Of a stretch of DNA of 64,000 nucleotides, positions 60,510-64,000 are shown piece by piece. Source of the DNA: Paenarthrobacter nitroguajacolicus (GTDB taxonomy: Bacteria; Actinomycetota; Actinomycetes; Actinomycetales; Micrococcaceae); assembly GCF_029952445.1 (NCBI RefSeq), contig NZ_JAQPPK010000018.1, positions 43,834 to 107,833 of the forward strand, written 5' to 3'. Both the position numbers and the translations under genes were made by a program. Each line of letters begins with the position of its first letter. Positions within the stretch are counted from its first letter, which is position 1. The notes under the pieces were generated by a model. That model did no database searches. It was not told the origin of the DNA and saw only the letters and a program-made list of their open reading frames with translations.

Positions 60510-60555
60510 ATCGGGTTCTTTGCTGGGAATGGGTCCTGAATCAACAAGGATCCTT

Positions 60556-60605
60556 ACAAATTTGTCATCTTGTTTACTCCCAACCATGGACTATTTGAAT
60601 AGTCC
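60556..60605. promoter_or_regulatory. Two palindromes upstream of the secreted Pro/Val-rich protein gene
   Basis: ACAAATTTGT (60556-60565) is a perfect palindrome, and GGACTATT (60588-60595) with AATAGTCC (60598-60605) is a perfect inverted repeat with a 2-base centre. Both lie within 100 bases of the ATG at 60656 in an AT-rich stretch. Candidate operator sites for regulators not encoded nearby. Confidence 0.45.
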
Positions 60606-60655
60606 CTCCTAGGATGAAGGCGACCATTGGTTCGCGACTACCTGGGGGTGTCGAG

Positions 60656-61720
60656 ATGAGGGGTTCACGCGTATTACCGCGTGCTGCCAGCATTCTCCGC
60701 TCTGTCATGGTCGCGGGCGCAGGCACCGCAATCTGGATGGCACTCTCAGCCACCGCCGCAAATGCGGACACGGGCGCTCTGGAGAAGAACCTTCCGGACA
60801 GCCCGACATCTTCGAGTTCCATCAGCATTCCGTTGCCCAACGTCGCCCTGCCGGCTGCCGTCAAAGGACTGCTCCCGGCCGATCAGGTCAACGTGCCCGT
60901 GCCTGCGGTAACGCCTGTGGTGCAGCACGTGGGGGGAACCCTCGATCACGTAGTTGGCACCGTGCCCGTGGTGAACCAAGTGGTTCCCGCAGACACGGCC
61001 GGAACCATCGTGAACACCGTTCTGGCACCTGCCACCGACACCGTGGACCACACAGTGAACGTGGTTGTTCCTCCCGTGAACGCAGCCGTGGAACCAATCC
61101 GGCTGGATCCGGTAACGGATGCGGTCAATCCGGTGGTGGAGCCCATTGTGGGCGCGGTCGACACCGTCCTGCCGCCCCTCGATTCCGTGGTCCCTCCAGT
61201 CACGATTCCGCCGGTGGTTGTTCCGCCGGTCAGCTTGCCTGGAACTGAACTTCCAGCGGTACCGGGCACCGACAATTCAGTAGCCCCGGCAGTGCCCGAC
61301 GTTGGCACTTCGCCAGCCGCCGCCGTCGTGGGTTCACCTGAACCGGGCGTCAGTGCCCCGGCGTCGCAATCCAATCTTTCCGCACCGTCCACGGTCAGTG
61401 GGCCCTCATTCGAGGCTTCGTCGTGGGTGATGTCCACCCGCCACTTTGGCCCCACCGGAATTACCGCGGTGCTCGGCGGGTCCTCCTCGCCCGCCGATCC
61501 TGCAACGCCGACCGGGCTGCCCGGCGACCGGGACGCTGTCCCGTCGGGGCTCGCAGGCAGTGGTTCCGGCGCGTCGTCCAACGGCCCACCAAGCCCGGCT
61601 GCAGCATTCCTCGACGCCGCCGTGATTATGCCCGCCGATGCACTTCCTGGCCTCACAACGGCCAGCGATGAACAACATCCGAAGCCGGTTTCATTCGATC
61701 CCGGCTCCTCTCCTGACTAG
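60656..61720 (+). CDS. Secreted Pro/Val-rich low-complexity protein
   Basis: 354 residues from ATG 60656 with GGGGG upstream. Signal peptide with IWMALSATAANAD at the cleavage region, very like the VLSATAANAAD end of the next protein's signal. The mature part is a run of valine/proline-rich segments (VPAVTPVVQHVGG, PVVNQVVPADTAGT, VNVVVPPVNAAVEP, PPVTIPPVVVPP) and a Ser/Gly/Pro-rich C-terminus. No sorting signal, no catalytic motif, no known family. Probably an extracellular or wall-associated structural protein working with the chaplin-like protein downstream (inference). Confidence 0.65.
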   Translation: MRGSRVLPRAASILRSVMVAGAGTAIWMALSATAANADTGALEKNLPDSPTSSSSISIPLPNVALPAAVKGLLPADQVNVPVPAVTPVVQHVGGTLDHVVGTVPVVNQVVPADTAGTIVNTVLAPATDTVDHTVNVVVPPVNAAVEPIRLDPVTDAVNPVVEPIVGAVDTVLPPLDSVVPPVTIPPVVVPPVSLPGTELPAVPGTDNSVAPAVPDVGTSPAAAVVGSPEPGVSAPASQSNLSAPSTVSGPSFEASSWVMSTRHFGPTGITAVLGGSSSPADPATPTGLPGDRDAVPSGLAGSGSGASSNGPPSPAAAFLDAAVIMPADALPGLTTASDEQHPKPVSFDPGSSPD

Positions 61721-61818
61721 GTCCCCGGCCATGCTGCATCAACTTTCGCGGCAGACGGCACTACAGACGATCCGTGATCGGACGTCTCCGGGAACAAGAC
61801 CTTCAGGAGAAAAACACC

Positions 61819-63762
61819 ATGAACACGACCATTCGCAAGTGCCTGATCGGCACCTGCTTTGCCGGGGGCATGATTGTCCTCAGCGCCACCGCAGCCAACG
61901 CGGCGGATACCACCAGCGGCAAAGACGGACTTCTGTCCGGCACGCAGGTGGTGGCGCCAATAACAGCGCCCGTCAATCCCGGCGCAACTTCTTTGGGCCT
62001 GGTGGGGGACTCGGCGGCAACCAGTTCGGCAGCTCCTGCTGCCGGTTCGGGTTCAGCACCCGCCACCACCAACGGTTCCAACGGCATCGGCTCCGGAACG
62101 CAAGTAGTAGCTCCGGTAACGGTGCCCGTAAACCTGGGCTCGTCGTCAGTGGGTCTGCTGGGGGGCTCCACTGCGGCGAGCTCAGCCACACCTGCCGCCC
62201 CGGCTGGGGCAACGAGTTCGACGCCGGCAGCGACCACCGGGGGAGCCGACGGCATCGCCTCGGGAACCCAGGTTGTGGCACCGGTGACGATCCCCATCAC
62301 GGTGGGTTCGACGTCGGCCGGCGTGCTGGGTGACTCGGCAGCAACCTCAGGATCAACAGCTCCTGCGCAGGCCCAGGCGCCTGCGCAGGCAACGACGTCG
62401 GGGGGAGAGGGTATCGCGTCCGGCGCTCAGGTAGTGGCTCCGATTTCGGTCCCTGTTAACATCGGAGCCACTGCCGTGGGTGTGGCCGGGGATTCTTCGG
62501 CTACCTCCGGTTCCAACGGCTCGACGGCTGGCAGTGCTCCTGCTACTTCGGGTGCCACCACTTCCGGCTCTGACGGCATCGGTTCGGGTACGCAGGTCGT
62601 TGCTCCGATTACGGCTCCGGTAGGCGTTGGGTCCACCTCCGCTGGTGTGCTTGGTGATTCTTCCGCGACCCCCGGTGGCAGCGGTTCGACAAGTGCTCCT
62701 GTTGGCTCGACGTCGGGTGCTTCCACTTCCGGCTCTGACGGCATTGGTTCGGGAACCCAGATCGTTGCTCCTATTACGGCTCCGGTAGGCCTGGGTTCCA
62801 CCTCGGCCGGTGTGCTTGGCGACTCCTCAGCCACCACGGGTTCCAACGGCGGTACGACCGGCACGGCACCTGCCGGCTCGACGTCGGGCGCCACCACCTC
62901 CGGCTCTGACGGCATCGGTTCGGGAACCCAGATCGTTGCTCCGATTACGGCTCCGGTAGGCCTTGGGTCCACCTCGGCCGGTGTCCTGGGTGATTCTTCC
63001 ACGACCAACAGCGGCAGCGGTTCGACAAGTGCCCCTGCTGGCTCGACGTCGGGTGCCACGACTTCCGGCTCTGACGGCATCGGTTCGGGGACCCAGATTG
63101 TTGCTCCGATTACGGCTCCGGTAGGCGTTGGTTCTACGTCGGCTGGTGTCCTGGGTGATTCTTCCGCGACCACGGGTTCCAACGGCGGCACGACAGGCGC
63201 GGGCACCACGCCTGGTTCCAGCACGTCAGGCAACGATGGACTCCTTTCAGGTACGCAGCTGATCATCCCGATCACGGCTCCTGTGACCGTTGGGTCAACT
63301 TCAGTGGGCATTGGCGGCGGTTCTGTCGGTGCAGTGACTCCGCCGGTTGTTACCCCGCCGGTTGTTACTCCCCCTGTAGTGACCCCGCCGGTTGTCACCC
63401 CGCCCGTAGTAACTCCTCCCGTAGTAACCCCGCCGACCGAGACCCCCATTACCGGAGGCCCCTCCACCGGCGGAGAACCTGGTGTTGACGAGCCCGTCGG
63501 TGGCGCTGTAACTGGCGGAGCTGACGGTGCTGACAATGGAAACCTTGTCGGCGGAAGCATCCACACTGCGGGCAGTGTCCACACGGTGGTTGGCACCAAC
63601 GGGTCAGTGACGGCGGCGGCCTCCACCGCCGTCGGAAGCGCCAACACCCTGGCTGCCACGGGACTGGACAGCAGCTTTGCACTCTGGGCGGGAGCGCTGC
63701 TCGTCATGGGCCTGGTCTTGACCGCCCTTGGTCGTCGGACGGCAGCAGCCAGCCGCAGCTAA
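61819..63762 (+). CDS. LAATG-anchored protein with nine chaplin-like repeats
   Basis: 647 residues from ATG 61819 with AGGAGA upstream. Signal peptide to about residue 29. Nine repeats of ~34 residues follow, e.g. GLLSGTQVVAPITAPVNPG and GIGSGTQIVAPITAPVGLG, each followed by STSAGVLGDSSA-type sequence and a Ser/Thr/Gly linker. They parallel the chaplin core (GxxSGNVVQVPVHVPVN then IGLL) of Streptomyces, but lack its two cysteines. Then a PPVVT stalk and a sorting signal: LAATG, a hydrophobic helix and a basic tail. Long chaplins ChpA-C have two domains plus LAxTG; nine is exceptional. Chaplin homology is inferred by eye. Confidence 0.7.
   Translation: MNTTIRKCLIGTCFAGGMIVLSATAANAADTTSGKDGLLSGTQVVAPITAPVNPGATSLGLVGDSAATSSAAPAAGSGSAPATTNGSNGIGSGTQVVAPVTVPVNLGSSSVGLLGGSTAASSATPAAPAGATSSTPAATTGGADGIASGTQVVAPVTIPITVGSTSAGVLGDSAATSGSTAPAQAQAPAQATTSGGEGIASGAQVVAPISVPVNIGATAVGVAGDSSATSGSNGSTAGSAPATSGATTSGSDGIGSGTQVVAPITAPVGVGSTSAGVLGDSSATPGGSGSTSAPVGSTSGASTSGSDGIGSGTQIVAPITAPVGLGSTSAGVLGDSSATTGSNGGTTGTAPAGSTSGATTSGSDGIGSGTQIVAPITAPVGLGSTSAGVLGDSSTTNSGSGSTSAPAGSTSGATTSGSDGIGSGTQIVAPITAPVGVGSTSAGVLGDSSATTGSNGGTTGAGTTPGSSTSGNDGLLSGTQLIIPITAPVTVGSTSVGIGGGSVGAVTPPVVTPPVVTPPVVTPPVVTPPVVTPPVVTPPTETPITGGPSTGGEPGVDEPVGGAVTGGADGADNGNLVGGSIHTAGSVHTVVGTNGSVTAAASTAVGSANTLAATGLDSSFALWAGALLVMGLVLTALGRRTAAASRS
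62566..63230 (+). repeat. Near-identical ~165-171-base tandem repeats within the chaplin-like gene
   Basis: Units starting at 62566, 62731, 62902 and 63067 (GGCTCTGACGGCAT) encode chaplin-like repeats 5-8. Spacings are 165, 171 and 165 bases, all multiples of three. The high identity contrasts with the more diverged repeats 1-4 upstream and marks recent amplification or gene conversion. Confidence 0.85.
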
Positions 63763-63793
63763 GGTTCCAGTACGAATCACGCTCGCATGTAGC

Positions 63794-63824
63794 GGTTGCG
63801 GCTCCGGTCCTCGGAGCCGCAACC
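63794..63824 (+). terminator. Intrinsic hairpin after the chaplin-like gene
   Basis: Perfect 13-bp stem GGTTGCGGCTCCG (63794-63806) with its complement (63812-63824), 5-base loop, 31 bases after the stop codon. No strong U-tract follows. Confidence 0.75.
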
Positions 63825-63890
63825 ACTGCGCGCCAGCCCCGTGCACCCGTAGCCGCCGATCGCGCCCGTAACCCCTGGTGCGTCGAGCGT

Positions 63891-64000
63891 GTACGGGTGC
63901 GAACCAGCCCACGAAAGGGCGCGCCGGGTGCGTACGGGTGCGAACCTGACCACGAAAGGGGTGCGAACCAGACCACGAAGGGGTGCGCCGGGCGCGTAGG
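63891..64000. repeat. Short tandem repeats at the right edge
   Basis: The core GGGTGCGAACC, then a variable base or two, then CCACGAAAGGG occurs three times (from about 63895, 63936 and 63958), with GTACGGGTGC twice and GCGCCGGG twice. The array runs to the window end and is probably longer. Non-coding intergenic repeat; no gene assigned. Confidence 0.6.

Noticed and set aside
62427..63707. 426-codon minus-strand frame opposite the chaplin-like gene
   Set aside because: Mirror of the in-frame repeats on the plus strand. The plus strand has a signal peptide, ribosome-binding site and sorting signal; the minus strand has none.
1..64000. tRNA, rRNA, CRISPR or prophage elements
   Set aside because: None recognised: no cloverleaf-like sequences with a CCA-proximal T-loop, no spaced identical repeats with unique spacers, and no phage structural or integrase genes.

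Overview
This window is chromosomal DNA from a high-GC actinobacterium. It most resembles the Arthrobacter/Paenarthrobacter group of the Micrococcaceae. That placement is an inference from the gene content, frequent GTG/TTG starts, ATGA/GTGA/TTGA stop-start overlaps, LAxTG-type (class E) sortase signals and the absence of any outer-membrane machinery; no rRNA is present to confirm it. I see no tRNA, rRNA, CRISPR array, insertion sequence or prophage.

Layout. (1) 1-4129: the 3' part of a phenylacetate catabolic operon, paaA(partial)BCDE plus an enoyl-CoA hydratase/isomerase, all translationally coupled or nearly so. (2) 4148-25958: ordinary chromosomal genes. They include a PQQ-propeller lipoprotein, an SDR-MerR pair with a textbook MerR-type promoter, SelO, MarR, AraC, GAF-ANTAR, a secreted GH26-like glycosidase, a KtrB-type potassium channel, an ABC exporter, alpha/beta hydrolases, VanZ and several small membrane proteins. 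(3) 26069-48150: an exopolysaccharide locus. Leftward genes encode an LANTG surface protein, a DUF4012 protein, UDP-glucose dehydrogenase, the initiating phosphoglycosyl transferase, and Fcl and Gmd for GDP-fucose. Rightward genes encode glycosyltransferases, Wzx flippase, a nitroreductase-family protein, pyruvyl transferase, a hexapeptide acetyltransferase, a WecG/TagA transferase and Wzy. Then come an SGNH hydrolase, a Wzc-type chain-length/tyrosine kinase and UDP-GlcNAc 2-epimerase. Together this is a complete-looking Wzx/Wzy pathway for a fucose-containing, probably pyruvylated and acetylated polymer. The rightward operon is visibly more AT-rich than its flanks, which suggests transfer. 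(4) 48236-53189: a DUF218 protein, an Lrp/AsnC regulator and, divergently, a branched-chain 2-oxoacid dehydrogenase operon (E1alpha, E1beta, E2) ending in a strong terminator. (5) 53423-63762: a surface and secretion cluster. It holds two tandemly duplicated thioester-domain-like LAYTG surface proteins, a subtilisin-like protease with FG-GAP repeats, an MBL hydrolase, a secreted Pro/Val-rich protein, and a large LAATG-anchored protein.

The most interesting element is that last protein (61819-63762). It contains nine copies of a segment resembling the chaplin domain of Streptomyces aerial-hypha surface proteins, but without the chaplin cysteines, followed by a PPVVT stalk and a LAxTG anchor. 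The second is the tandem adhesin duplication. It carried along the last codons and the terminator of the neighbouring dehydrogenase gene, and its ends are almost identical while the ectodomain heads have diverged.
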